This document shows positions 12,468-24,124 of a stretch of 64,000 nt of DNA, in pieces (positions within the stretch are counted from its first letter, which is position 1; each line of letters opens with the position of its first letter). This DNA is from Telopea speciosissima (Eukaryota; Streptophyta; Magnoliopsida; Proteales; Proteaceae). The DNA lies in assembly GCF_018873765.1 (NCBI RefSeq), contig NC_057926.1, forward strand, positions 34,828,946-34,892,945, in the 5' to 3' direction. The notes under the pieces were generated by a model, which ran no database searches, was not told the DNA's origin, and saw only the letters and a program-made list of their open reading frames with translations. The translations under genes were made by a program, and so were the position numbers.

Positions 12468-13282
12468 ATGCCCCTTGCAACCATTGTGGACAATGCTATA
12501 AAGTCCATATGTGGTTGCATAAGACTCTGTCCCTATATGCTCGGTATCCTTTTGATGATTCCGGCTTCAAACAACATCACCATTCATTCACGTACTATCA
12601 CCATTGCGGGATACGCCGCTAATTGAAGCACCTGCATTGCCCCTGGTTAGTGATGAGTTCCTTCAAAAGATTCTCCACATTTTCCCCTTGCTTCAGGTAA
12701 AATTAAAATAAAGTTGCCCCTGGTCATTTCTAGACTACATATCAAGATGACATGTGTCCCATTAATACATATTATAAAAATTAAGGTCAACTATGGTTTC
12801 AAATAAAACCATTGTGGTTTATCTCCACCACATATCAAGGTGACATGTGTCCCATTATGTCATAATGGAAAGCTATCCTTAAAATTACCACACGGTTGGT
12901 TTCAAGATTCAAACAACCATAGCGGTATATCATTTATCTCTTGTGCACACATGTCGCAACCATGTAAACCATCAAATTAGGAATGATGAAGGAATGTTCC
13001 CTTATCTTCAACCTTTCACGTACTAGCAGAGAATGAAAACGGCTGAAATCGAGAGTAAACTTTTACTGCCAACTGTTGTTGTGACTGTTACCGGCAAGGA
13101 TGGTACATAAGACGTGCCCCCTGCCGATGGATTCCAGCTTCATGGTGCTCATTTACAATGGGATTTGCCCCCAACTGAGCACCTTTAAGTGCTTGATTCA
13201 GGATTGGATCCCCTTCATCGGCAATTCTTCTTCTTGGCAATAAGATTCAATTCTGGCTAGTGTCCCACCAGGCGTGCCAAAA

Positions 13283-14114
13283 TGTTTCCACTAAATTCGG
13301 CATCGACGATGTGAATTGAAGATGCCACAAAATGAATTGAATCAAAGAGTGGGTTCCACCAGTGCCTTGGTAATCCAAGGACTTATCAAAAAGAAATGCA
13401 AAGATTGCAATGCCAAGAACAAGAAAAATAAGTAATCAAATTAATTCTCTCCAGATACATCTTTGGTAAAATGAAGGACTGCAGAGATCTTCAATTTGAC
13501 TTGGAAGGATGCATCACTGCTTCTGATAATACTATATTTGGAGAGTAACCCCAACAGGTTCTTTTAAGGAAAAGAACAGAAAACCATTTACAATTACACT
13601 ACTCCTAAAAAGAAAGATAAAAGATAAAAGTAAAGACTTATTGTGTTGATTTGTTGGATCCTTTCCTTTGTTTTGAATTTTTCCTTTTATAGGCATCCTC
13701 ATGTGGTTTCTGTAGTTACCAGGTAGTTTCATAACTACCCATGCCACTTCTTTGAGAGGTAGTTTCACAACTGGCCACTTCTTTGAGAGCTTGTTGTAAC
13801 CACCTTGCTGACCGTTTGCCAGTCACTGACTGTTCGTCAGTCACTGACGTTTATCAATCATTGACCATTTTTTGATCGATTGACCGTTTTCAGTTATTGA
13901 CCGTTTCTGACCGACTGACCGTTTTCGATCATTGACCTTTTTTCTGATTGTTTTCGGTCATTGACCATTTTTTACCGTTTTCGGTCTAACTGCTTCTGAC
14001 TATTTTCAATCACTGATCATCTTTCAGTCACTTACTAACAAGTCAATCTTGACATAAATACATTTCGGTCTATTTGTCTATTAACCGAAATAGACCGAAA
14101 GTAGGGTGTAAACA
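13283..14114 (-). repeat. 5' LTR of the non-autonomous element
   Basis: Direct repeat partner of 11634-12467. The primer-binding site candidate lies directly beside it at 13262-13280 on the minus strand. The degenerate tandem units recur at about 13800-14000. Confidence 0.85.
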
Positions 14115-14236
14115 GGTTCTGATTTTTCAGGTAAGTTAGAGACTCATAGATATATCTTTGGAATGATTAATGTTTTGGTGTTAAAAATGTTAAATATCTC
14201 TCTCAATATTGGAACAAACAAGTTTATGCATTACAA

Positions 14237-14619
14237 TAGGGGTGCAAGTTTGGCCATGTCGGCCCGCCCCGAGTCCTAACAGGGCCTGGGCTAAGATGCT
14301 CTGGCCTTGAGGCTGAGTCAGGGCTGGAAGTTTCTAGCCTTGAATCGGGCCAGGTCAGGCTAGGGTTCGACCCAACCGGCGCTATCTTCTTCTTCTTCGT
14401 CTTCTTCTTTTTCTTCTTCTTCTTCTTTCTTTCTTTCTTTCTTTCTTCTTCTTCTTCTTCCCAGCCTAGCCTAGCCCCCCTTCCGCAGGCCAATCAAGGT
14501 CAGCCCGGCCCAGCCTTGAAGGCGGGTTAGGGTTGGGTTTTTCAGGCCATGAGTCAAGGCCGAGTCAGGCCTAGGCCCAACTAAAGAGACTTAAGAACTC
14601 AGGCCCTGTTGCAGCCCTA
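14237..14619. mobile_element. hAT-type MITE (383 bp) with 8-bp duplication
   Basis: The ends are TAGGGGTGCAA and, in reverse complement, TAGGGCTGCAA: an 11-bp terminal inverted repeat with one mismatch. The flanks are CATTACAA on both sides (14229-14236 and 14620-14627), a perfect 8-bp duplication diagnostic of hAT transposition. The interior is GC-rich with inverted GGCC/GGGC text and a CTT microsatellite at about 14387-14460. It encodes nothing. Confidence 0.88.
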
Positions 14620-14709
14620 CATTACAACATAATATTTTTCAGTTCTTTTCCCTCTGGACATTTTATCATTCTCAGAAGTTTCAACAGCTTAGCTCCTTAC
14701 TTTATTTGT

Positions 14710-15687
14710 CCTATTCTTCTTCTTCTTCTTTCTATTTTTTTCCTTTTTTCTTAGGATTCAAGGCATTGTAAAAGAGGAAGGAGAAGAGAATATTATCTTT
14801 TCTTAGGAAATATTTCTCCTACACTTCCCTCTTCTCTCTTCTCTTCTCTTCCCCCTATAAATATCCCTTGCCCTTTGGGTTGTAAGAAGTTAGTCTTTTA
14901 GTTCAGTTTTTAGTTAGTTTCTAGTTCAATTTTAATTCAGTTTTTAGTGTAATTTTTAGTTCTTTCAATTAGTAAAATTTATTTTCTTCTTCTCCTTCTA
15001 AGTTGTGATTTTTGGCTTTTCTAAGTTCTACTTTGCTTTTTGATTTTCATTTAATGGTTGTAATAGGTTTAGTTTATGCTTTAATTTTAATTTAAGTCTT
15101 CACTTGGGTTGTAGTTTTTTAATTCTAGTTTAGGTTTTAAGCCTTCTAGTCTAAGTTCTCAAGTTGATGACAAGACTTGAAGATTTAGAAGAGAAGGCCA
15201 AGGTAAATTTATGAAGTATTCAAGCTTTTCAGTTACATTCATGCAAGCACATCCAGGTTTTACAATCTAAACTCTCAGTCTCATTCTCCCTCTCCTCTAT
15301 CTCTCTCTATCTTCTTCTTCTTCTCCCTCTATTCTTTTATTTTTTTTATATGGTTGTGGTATGTGGATGCACTTTTATTCCCTTATTTCTTTTTATGTGA
15401 TTATGAAGTGTGGCTGCGTTTTTGTTATTCCTTCCAATTTACGTTAGTTTGGTAGGTTAGATGCTCATGTGTTAGGACGTCAACTTAATCCCTTAATTTT
15501 GTTAGATGCTTATGAGTTAGGGATGCATTAATTTTCATTAGTTTCATTAGTTTAATTTAACATTTTAATTTGGTTCACTTTGCATTACTTTTAAGTTAGT
15601 TAAATAGAGTGGCGTATATTTTCTCGTGTTCGACCCGTAGCTACGATTGACCCGTACGTTATGCGGTATAATTTTTAAACTCAAACA
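14710..15687 (+). repeat. Truncated 5' LTR of Athila-like family
   Basis: Matches the last ~900 bp of the 1.7-kb LTR, including a TATAAATA box near 14857 and the closing ACTCAAACA. The first ~800 bp are missing. The left break is not sharp to the eye. Confidence 0.8.
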
Positions 15688-15689
15688 AG

Positions 15690-15712
15690 TTTTGGCGCCG
15701 TTCTTTGGGGAG
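15690..15712 (+). other. Primer-binding site
   Basis: GTTTTGGCGCCGTTCTTTGG lies 2-3 bases after the LTR end. TGGCGCCGTT matches the start of the tRNA-Asp-type primer site common in Athila elements (family knowledge). The rest has drifted. Confidence 0.6.
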
Positions 15713-16259
15713 AGTATTGACCACTTTATTTTTTTATTTTTAAGTAATTCAAGTGCTTTAGTTTCTTCTCTTTTTCCTCTTTCTTTTAAAAAATAAAAGT
15801 TTTTGAAAACCTCTTCTTGTTTCTCTTCTGTTTCAAATAGTGTGTGCCTAATCTAAAGTCCTTCATATGCCCAAACCCAGCCAATCTTGGTGCCCCCTTG
15901 ATTCGTTGGGTGGTTTGGATTGGCATGTGACTTATCTTTGGAGGTGACCACTCTTGATAACAAGAAAGCAACATAGTGAGAGTTTGGAAACATAAACGAT
16001 AGTAGTCCTCCACCCTACATGGAATTCATTTGGAGTCGCCCGTAGGTGGCTCGTGAAGACTATACGGGTTCCCCTTGTGTCAACCTATATGGCAACCTTA
16101 TAACTTTGGAACCATTGTTTCGATTTCGAGGGATAGATGCACTATCTACCTTGGGCTCCCTCTTGTTTTTAGTATTTTTTTCTAGTCTTTTATTTTTCTT
16201 TAAACATTTTTTTATGGGAGACCTCAATTTGAGATAGGTGGTTAATTTAGAATAATGGG

Positions 16260-17060
16260 AGATACACTTCCATATAAGACTTTGGGAAAGATGGACCTAT
16301 GCTAAGGCAACCATGATTTTGGAGGAAATGTTTAAGCAGATTAGGGAAGCCAAAAGTAGTGAGATAGAGAACAATTTTGCACCACCCCACTACAATTTTG
16401 CTCCCCAACCCAACTATGGGCTTTGGAAATTTTGATTGGTCACTTCCCAGGACAATCCATGTTATGGAAGGATGCCCTAATCTTTATGGGGGTAGCTATG
16501 GTGATGAGAATGTGAATCCTCAATTTCAATACAATTCTTTTGGCACTTACAATCGGGGTGGAGTGATCATCCCGATTTTTGTGGGATCAATGGAATAACC
16601 AAGCTGGACCACCCAATTTCCAATATCATGGTCGTTTGGTCCTCCAATGCCAACAACCCCCCCATCAATCTTAATGGGCCACCTCTCCTTGAACCATATC
16701 ACCAACCCCTTGAGTTTGTAACATGGGTGAGGAGGCCGATCTGAATGAGCTTGAGAAATACATAGACCTTCTCACAACAAGCCAAAATACCATGGAGAAG
16801 CAACTCTCTCAAGCGATAACTATGGTACAAGAGGAGGAAACGGGTACATTACCTAGTCACCTGAACGCCCCATCCCAGTTTAATGATATTGAAAGTCCAC
16901 CACCCGGTTTGAGGTTAATGAGAGTCATTCCCAACAAGCTGCTTTTCATGATGATTTATTTGTTGAGATTGAGTCTCCTCAAGATATTAGTGAAGCGAGG
17001 TTTGATGAGCTACCTGGGAAGTCCACCTTTTGCCCCGAAATTTCGATTTTAGTGAGCCTA
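16260..17060 (+). pseudogene. Degenerate gag-like region
   Basis: Short frames, interrupted by stops and shifts, contain text rich in Asn, Pro, Gln and Gly (16377-16598) and a stretch MGEEADLNELEKYIDLL ... QNTMEKQLSQ (16723-17052) that looks helical. This resembles the C-terminal gag segments of Athila-like elements. Zinc knuckles are not visible. Identification rests mainly on its position after the LTR and primer site. Confidence 0.45.
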
Positions 17061-17740
17061 GTGAATTTATTGATTTAGAATCAGATTTTCATGATAACAT
17101 AGAAAGCAGAAATTCGATCTCCCCTCTCTCTTTGGAAACTTAGATAATTGTCATTTTGAGAATCCATTGTCTCACATGTTGATTTGTTCAAACCTCCTAT
17201 TGATTTTATTGAGGAGGACAATGTTAGTCATAATGCCTTTCAAGATATTTCCATGATCCTTATTTAGCAAAGTTATGCAAGAGCGGATAGTTGTATTGCT
17301 AGGATTGATTTGAGTAAACCTCCAATTTTTATGATTATTTAGATGAGGTTATTCATAATCCTTTTATGCTTATTGTGATCCGTTTTTGATTGGTTTTTCA
17401 AAGAATGATAGGTGTTCTACATTGCAAATGGGAGAGAAGGAAGGATTTATGGCACGAGTTTTAGTGCCTTCATTTTCACTGTACCATGAGGACAGTTTTT
17501 CTATTGGATATTTCTTTCAGTTGTGCTTCCACTTTTATATTATTTCTCGTTTTACTAAAATTCATGATCGGAGTGTTTTACGGAGTGCGAAGCTGTTTCT
17601 CCATTTACCCCCGCCATGGATTGAGATTTACATTATTCTTGCTCCTAGTACTTTTGTGCCAGGAGCTCATCCTCTTCATGATCCTCTTTGTTGATTATGT
17701 CTGTTAAGCCCCCTTCATCCTCCCTCCCTTGTCCCTTCAC

Positions 17741-17773
17741 CCCTCCCCCCCCCCCCCCCCCCCCCCCCCCCCG

Positions 17774-17825
<52 letters not shown>
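17741..17825. repeat. Poly-C tract (~80 nt)
   Basis: An almost pure run of C with a single G at about 17773. It replaces roughly 45 bp that the related element has at about 3700-3735, immediately before the conserved ATGAATTAAGTGTGGG block. It may be a sequencing or assembly artefact. Confidence 0.8.
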
Positions 17826-17960
17826 TATGAATTAAGTGTGGGGGATGTTGGGCTTAATTGGTGAATTTTGATTTGGCAATAGTTTGGTTTTGTGCATATG
17901 TCTCTTTGATGCAAAACGAGAGAGAGGGAATTATTTTTATTTTTTTTTTTTGTTAATAGT

Positions 17961-18432
17961 AGGTGAGGATAGATATCTACCAAAAGTAGTCCACACATCA
18001 AATAGAGAAAGATTAAGGGTGTCAATTTAGAACCAAAATTGAATCGAACTGAACCAAAAAAATAGTTTCAGTTTTGGTTTCAAAATCAAGAATCTTTTTA
18101 TTTTTTTGTGTGTTCGTTTCAATTTCAAGACTGAAACCTTGGGTTTGAGTTGAATTGAATAAATTCTATTTTTTTTAATGTTTTAATCAATGTGGATGGT
18201 AAATTATATTCCTCTTTAATATTTGTAAAAAAAAATGGTGAATCATGGCTCTAACAAATAAAGCGTTTTGTTTTGTTTTTTTGTTTTTTTTGTTGGTGAA
18301 GATGTAAAAAGTTTACCCAAACGCCTAAAATAGGGTCCAAATCGGATTAAAACCCAAATAGTAAATCGAATAAAAACCAAACTCAAATCGAACCGTTTCA
18401 GTTCTGGGTTGGAAAATAGAGTCCTATTTGAT
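17961..18432. other. Repeat-like intergenic sequence
   Basis: AT-rich sequence with recurring AACCAAA / GGTTTCA / GAACCG words, typical of degenerate non-autonomous transposons. No ends or duplications could be fixed and no gene is seen. Confidence 0.4.
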
Positions 18433-18541
18433 TTCGGTTCGGTTTCAAATTGAACGGAAAAACTAAAGTCGAACCAAATGACCAATTGGCCAAAAATCTG
18501 GGTGTTTTATTGGGACATGTAAAATGAGTAATTTGTTGAGA

Positions 18542-18574
<33 letters not shown>

Positions 18575-18753
18575 ACCTTAATCTGGCGCCTTAGACCAAC
18601 TCGGCCATCTCAACAGTTGTCCTTGTTTAGATCAATTTATATCTTGATGAATTTTTTTAATGGAAAGTAAAAGAAAGAAATTTTCACCAATAGTTAAAGT
18701 ATATATAGAAAAAGAGGATTCTCCTTCTTAAATAAGTTTAAAGAAAGGGAAAT
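18433..18753. repeat. Duplicated block carrying tRNA-Leu (copy 1)
   Basis: About 320 bp that match 33508-33845 in the same orientation, including 100 bp before and 130 bp after the tRNA. The shared flanks show a duplication of the local DNA rather than independent tRNA genes. Confidence 0.8.
18535..18614 (-). tRNA. trnL-AAG: tRNA-Leu (anticodon AAG)
   Basis: An 80-nt gene on the minus strand. The acceptor arm GTTGAGA pairs with TCTCAAC, the D arm is GCC...GGC, and the anticodon arm is CCAGA-TTAAGGT-TCTGG with anticodon AAG. A Leu-type variable arm follows (GTCCGAAAGGGC region), and the T arm is GTGGG-TTCAAAT-CCCAC. All stems pair, with no intron. It decodes CUU leucine codons in cytosolic translation. 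The intact A and B boxes suggest a working pol III gene. Confidence 0.93.
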
Positions 18754-19084
18754 TTACGTTTACCATCCTATGGTTTCAAACAATTACGTTTATTACCCTT
18801 GAAATTTTATCTATTTCATAAATCTCCCCTGTATTTTGAAATATTCTTACAAACGTCCTACCGTTAGATTAGAACAGTTAATCTAAATGCCCATAATACC
18901 CTTAATAAAGGTTCTATCCCATATTTACCCCCATTTGGGATGAACCACCATCTTCTAAAAAGTTTTAAAAAAAAAACAAAATAGAGTGAAAACGAAAACC
19001 TCCATCGCCATTCCCATTGCTGAACAACCGACCTCTCCATCGCCATTCCCATCTCTGAACAACCAACGCCGCCATCACCATTCT
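18754..19084. other. Intergenic, target of the Tat-like insertion
   Basis: No gene. The right half has short repeats around CCATCGCCATTCCCAT and CTGAACAACC. The sequence continues without a break at 32386 once the Tat-like element and one ATTCT are removed. Confidence 0.6.
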
Positions 19085-19819
19085 TGATGAACCTAAATTC
19101 ACACCAACCAATCAGAGATTGCCATGTGGCACGACCCAGAAGAGTGGGCCAAGACAAAGTCAGTGAAGCACCATTCACCAACACCCATGAGCGCGGCCAC
19201 CCTTGGGCGCCAACCCCCTTGGGCCCGGATCCCTTCTCCGAACACGTCATCCCCGGGCACGGCTTCCCCGAACACATCATCCCCGGGCAAGTCTCCCTCG
19301 AACACGGCAGTCATCACCGCCATCAACAAGGCACAGATCGCATCACCAAAGACTCTAAGCCACCGCCTATCGAGTCACGTAGTCTGAACAGACTCATGCA
19401 CCAGAAACCCCATCTACCCCGTAGATGAGGTCTATCCACCAAGGACGCCAAGTCTATCAGTACACTACTTCTAACAGGAAGACGACTACCAGGTCTACCG
19501 TGACACCACGTCTCACAGGAAGACAACCTATCAAGGATAAGCCCTGCTACTCAGGGACTCTATCACCTACGGCAAACACTCTACATCAACTGGGACTCTT
19601 CACACCGCCATACACTACTATAAAAGGCAAGGTACACAACCCCATTAGGGGACATCTTAACTCATATTGAATACTACTATTCATCTATTTGCTCAAAGAG
19701 ATCTAACTTAGGCATCGGAGAGTCCTAAGCCGGAACCACACCGGTTCTCCTTTGTCACCCCAGGGTCTTTTGCAGGTTACGGCACTCGAAGGACCACTGA
19801 GCGATTTCTAGACGCAACA
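19085..19819 (+). repeat. 5' LTR of Tat-like element (735 bp)
   Basis: TATA box in ACTATAAAAGGC near 19617. Compared with the 3' LTR it lacks about 60 bp of repeated GGCGCCAACCCCCTTGGG units and differs by scattered substitutions, a few percent by eye. Confidence 0.93.
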
Positions 19820-19820
19820 G

Positions 19821-19840
19821 ATTGGCGCCGTCTGTGGGAA
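19821..19840 (+). other. Primer-binding site of Tat-like element
   Basis: ATTGGCGCCGTCTGTGGGAA starts two bases after the LTR. This TGGCGCCGTCTGTGGGA site is common in Tat-type elements. The primer tRNA is not assigned here. Confidence 0.75.
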
Positions 19841-19888
19841 CGACGCTAGCCATTACCTTTACTAGCTTGTTTCCATCACTGATCAACC

Positions 19889-22800
19889 ATGGCACATAGG
19901 AAGATCGCTCCCTCCACCAACAATGCCCCGAGGGAGGGGAACGGATCACCTCCTCCTGAGAGCTCACGTCACAGAGCCACAGATCGTGTCTCTCAAGAGA
20001 GGGAGGTCCCAGAGAACCAATAGGTTGAGGAAGCCAACCTCAACCCTGGAGCCGCTGCTAAAGACGTAGTGGAAGTAGTACCGAATCCCAATGCACCGGC
20101 CACTGTGGGTCAAATCAATGACCTACAGCGTCAGATCCTCCGTGATCAGCAACTGTTTGAGTTAAAATAATACCGCAAGCGTACGGGTCAATCGTAGCTA
20201 CGGGTCGAACACGAGGAGATATACGCCACTCTATTTAATTAACTTAAAAGCAATGCAAAGTGAACCAAATTAAAGTGTTAAATTAAACTAATTAAACTAA
20301 TAAAAATTAATGCATCCTAACTCATAAGCATCTAACAAAATTAAGGAATTAAATTGGCGTCCTAACACATGAGCATCTAACCTATCAAACTAAAGCGAAT
20401 TGAAAGGAATAACAAAAACGCAACCACACTTCATAATCACATAAAAAGAAATAAGGGAATAAAAGTGCATCCACATACCACAACCATATACAAAAAATAA
20501 AAGAAATAGAGGGAGAAGAAGAAGAAGATAGAGAGAGATAGAGGAAAGGGAGAATGAGATTAAGGGTTTAGAGAATGAGATACCTTGATGTGCTTGAATA
20601 CTTGAATAAACTCACCATGGCTTCCTCTTCTAAATCTCCATGTCTTGTCATCAACATAGGAACTTAGACTAGGAAGCTTTAAACTAAAACTATTACAACC
20701 ATTAAACTAGACTTATGAAATCAAAACTAAGAACTTGAAATCAAAACTAAGAACTTAAGCCAAAAATAGGAAAAGAAGAGAAAATTCACTAAGTGAATGA
20801 AATAAAAATTACACTAAAAAATTGAATTAAAATTGAACTAGAAACTAACTAAAAGCTGAACTAAAAAACTAACTTGTTACAACCCAAAGGGCAAGGGGTA
20901 TTTATAGGGGGAAGAGAGGAGAAGAGAGAAGAGGGAAGTGTAGGAGAAATATTCCCTAAGAAAAGAGAATATTCTTTTCTCCTTCCTCTTTTACAATGCC
21001 TTGAATCCTAAGAAAAAAGAAAAAAAATAGAAAGAAGAAGAAGAGAAGATTGTTTACATAGACCGTCTATTTCTAGAAAAGTAAACTTCCAATTCTAACA
21101 AGTGCTTCCTTTTCTTTGTAGATATCTTCTCCAAGCAATAAAATCAAAGCATCTTTGACTTTTCAACTTTTCATAGGTGAGAGAATATCTTTCAAAATAA
21201 ATCTATCCCAAGTAGAATTCTAGAAGTGCCCTTGAGAAGTTGGTGGAGAGAGAGAGTAAGGGTGATGACTAGGATTCCTTCAAGAATAAATAAAATACCC
21301 ATTCTGTCCTTCAGAAAACGTGGAGCATGGGGTGCTTATATAGGCCTCACCATTGTGTCCCTTGTGAATAATCACCCAAAATATACCTAAATTTCGTCCA
21401 ATTTGGAGTTGGGGAGCCCAAGATATCTCAAGTTGAAATTGGACTGTCCAGAGCCCTCCAAATGGAATCTTTCGGGTACAAGAAATATAACTTCTGGTTA
21501 TTTCATTAAGGCCCCTGGAATCCGAACTTTTGCTTCACTTTGTCCCCGGCCGACTGTCAATAATTACAAATAAACCCCTATAGACCATTTTCGCTCTTCG
21601 TTACGGAAACGGTCGTAACTTCTTCGTTTCAACTCGGAATCAAGTGCCGTTTGAACCATTAAGAAGCTGACTCGATCGGCTACTCATCCATGCCATTAAC
21701 ACCTCTAAATAGCTTAAAAACATTTTCTTAGCATCATCTCCTCCATTTTCATAAGAATTCACCTAAAACCTGAAAAGCACAAGAAAGCACCGAGTAACTC
21801 TGTCCAATGTGGTAAAATGTATGCTTTATGCCCTAGGATTTCACACATAAATGCGCTCATCAGCAACCATTCTGAGACTACTTGAGGCAACGTGCAATAT
21901 CTCACCATCACAGGGTGGATCCTCGATAGGAGACAAGCCCTAGGAGGTCACCTCTTGGGGGAGATAGGTCGGGAAGGCGTACCAGACAACAGGGAGAACC
22001 CTCTCAACCTCTGAGAAGAATAGAGGACCTTCCAATGCGATCGGACCGAGGAAGACCACCATCGCACCGATCCACGGTACCCAATCCTAAAGGGTCCGTA
22101 CGGAGGTCGGTGTTCGATGGACGACTTGGTAGAAGGCATGCATCAGAACTAAGCCGGACTTACCGTGAAGAGAGCCCATCGTGCTCACGACAAGGTTTGT
22201 CCCGACGTGACCCCTCCCATCTCACCAACAGTCAATACGGGAGGGGACCTCCAGGAGGGGATGAGAACGGGATCGGTACGAGTGACCCCCCAGACGTGAA
22301 ACGCGAGACGAAGAACTAGACCAGAGACTCCGGGAGCTGGATGAAAAATTGGAAGGGTTGAAGAAGCAAACCAAGGGTGAGACACACTCGGTACCTGGAT
22401 AACACCCCTTTTTAGAACAGATCATGTCCGCTGCACTACCGACCAGATTTTGGTTACCCACCTTTGAACTCTACAGTGGAACCACCGACCCTAATGACCA
22501 TATCAACTACTTCAATGGCATGATGACACTATATGGTGGATCGGACGTGGTATCCTGTCGGGCATTCCCTACATCCCTCAAGGGTGTAGCGACCTCATGG
22601 TTTTCCAGACTACGACCCAGGTCGATAGGGTCGTTTGCAAAGCTATGCGAGCAGTTCATAACCCATTTCCAGAGCAGCGTCAAGCAGAAGAAGACTACAG
22701 TCAACCTGCTGAACGTGATCCAAAACTCTGGGGAATCCCTCAAGGAGTACATCAGCAGGTTCACCAAGGAATCCTTGGAGGTTCGAGACCTAGACGATCA

Positions 22801-23356
22801 AACCCAGCATGCAGCCTTGCCTGGAGGTATTAGGGACCTTGAACTGATCAAAGACTTGGCGCTCCATGAGACTAGGACCATGAAGGAACTCCTAGAGTGA
22901 TGCAACCAATTCGCCAATATGGCAGAGATAGTGCAAGCATGGAAGAAGGCAATTGAAGGCAAGGCCCAAGACAACAAGAGGTCAGCACCAGATGACCGTA
23001 TAGATAATAAAAGGTCGAGGACTGAGCGTCAACAGGAGAAAGGCGATCGACCATTTGGAAGAAGTGATCGTCGAGCAGAGAGAACCGAGAGGGCAAGCAG
23101 CCAAGAGTTCACACCCCTCAACACCACCAGGTCACAGATCCTCATGCAGATACAAGATCGTGACCTAATCAAATGGCCACGACCCATGCTGGCAGGACCT
23201 GAGAAGTGTAACCCTAACAAGTACTGCCTCTTCCACAAGGACAACAGGCATGGCACAGAGGAATGCTATCAACTGAAGAGAGAGATAGAAAATCTTGTAA
23301 GAGTAGGAAGTTTGAACAGGTACATAAAAGGAAGGCGCGACAATCGTTCAGGTTAA
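19889..23356 (+). pseudogene. gag of Tat-like element, split by solo LTR
   Basis: Gag starts at the ATG at 19889 (MAHRKIAPSTNN). It runs to about 20153, is interrupted by the 1.7 kb solo LTR, and resumes at 21868. The core capsid-like (retrotransposon gag) domain lies at 22424-22900, with TRFWLPTFELYSGTTDPNDH and the WFSRL and SLKEYISRF blocks. A CCHC-like zinc motif (C-x6-C-x6-H-x4-C, around KYCLFHKDNRHGTEEC) lies near 23209-23265, and the gag frame ends at 23354. In-frame stops are near 20020 and at 22898, the latter best read as Arg CGA changed to TGA. Frame changes occur near 22315. Confidence 0.82.
20154..21862 (-). mobile_element. Solo LTR of Athila-like family nested in gag
   Basis: A 1709-bp LTR on the minus strand, with TGATGAGCGC at its 5' end and AACTCAAACA at its 3' end. 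GCAAC flanks it on both sides (20149-20153 and 21863-21867), a perfect 5-bp duplication, and no internal element sequence remains. This is the footprint of an insertion followed by LTR-LTR recombination. It matches 4854-6560 in full length. Confidence 0.95.
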
Positions 23357-23357
23357 G

Positions 23358-24124
23358 GTGACTGAGGTCGTGATCAAGAAAGGGAAGAACCAAGAAGGCA
23401 AGAAAGGAGAGCAGATCGAGATAGAGAAAGAGGCCACACTAACGAGAGAAGAGATGCAGCAGAGCCAAGTGGCACCAAGGGAGCCCCTATCCTCACCATA
23501 CTTGGAGGACCTGGGCAAGATTCAACCAGAAAAGCCAAAGCCCATGCTAGGTTCATGGGAGTAATGGAGAAGCCAAGCAAAATAGCAAAGACCGAGATGG
23601 TGATCTCCTTCTCGGATGCAAACTTGGAACGCGTAAGCTTTCCACATGAGGACGCCCTGGTAGTACAGGTGGAGGTAGCCAATCGACCAGTGCACAGGGT
23701 GTTGATTGACACAGGGGCATCCGTGGACGTACTCTCATTAGAAGCGTACCGCCAATTTGGGTTTGGAGATGATCAACTTAAGCCAGAGCCCACCTACCTC
23801 CATGGATTCTCGAGCGCAACAGCCTCCATGAGAGGCACTATAGAGCTACCCGTCACCTTCGGAGAACACCCTCGCCAGGTGACCATCATGGTGGTCAGGT
23901 CTGTGGTGTCATTCAATAGCCTCCTAGGGCGACCATCCCTGACGGCCCTCAAAGGCATCGTATCTCCAATCCACCTGAAGATGAAGTTCTCCACCGACAA
24001 TGGTGTGGGAGAAGTTCGAGGTGATCAAAAGAAGGCCCGAGAATGCTATGCCACCTTTGTGAAAAAGAACAATGGCAACACACGAGGGATGGCACTATAC
24101 ATAGAGAACCTGGTTAGTGACTAG
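23358..24124 (+). pseudogene. Aspartic protease of Tat-like element
   Basis: From 23555 the frame encodes a retropepsin-like protease. The active site is VLIDTGASVDVLS (about 23702-23740), followed by FNSLLGRPSLTALKGIVS. A charged Lys/Glu-rich linker (23358-23564) precedes it in another frame. The stop at 24122 fits a Gln codon changed to TAG. The reading continues in the same frame into reverse transcriptase, so gag-pol was probably one long frame. Confidence 0.85.

Larger units (their letters stand above)
11634..14114 (-). mobile_element. Complete non-autonomous LTR retrotransposon (2.48 kb)
   Basis: Two direct repeats of about 833 bp (11634-12467 and 13283-14114), each starting TGTTT and ending AAACA, enclose an 815-bp interior without coding sequence. 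On the minus strand the 5' LTR is the right copy. It is followed by a primer-binding site candidate, TGGCACGCCTGGTGGGAC, and a purine-rich AAGGGGCA lies just before the 3' LTR. Flanks GGTTT and GGTTC agree in four of five bases, a decayed target duplication. With no gag or pol it must have been mobilised in trans (TRIM/LARD-like). Confidence 0.85.
14710..17960 (+). mobile_element. Pol-less derivative of the Athila-like family
   Basis: A 5'-truncated LTR (about 14710-15687) with the same 3' end as the LTRs at 4854 and 20154 is followed by a primer-binding site (TGGCGCCG at 15693) and about 2 kb of interior. The interior contains broken gag-like text but no pol. At 17825-17940 it rejoins sequence homologous to the post-pol region at 3735-3860. 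No 3' LTR follows, so the right end is lost. Confidence 0.8.
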
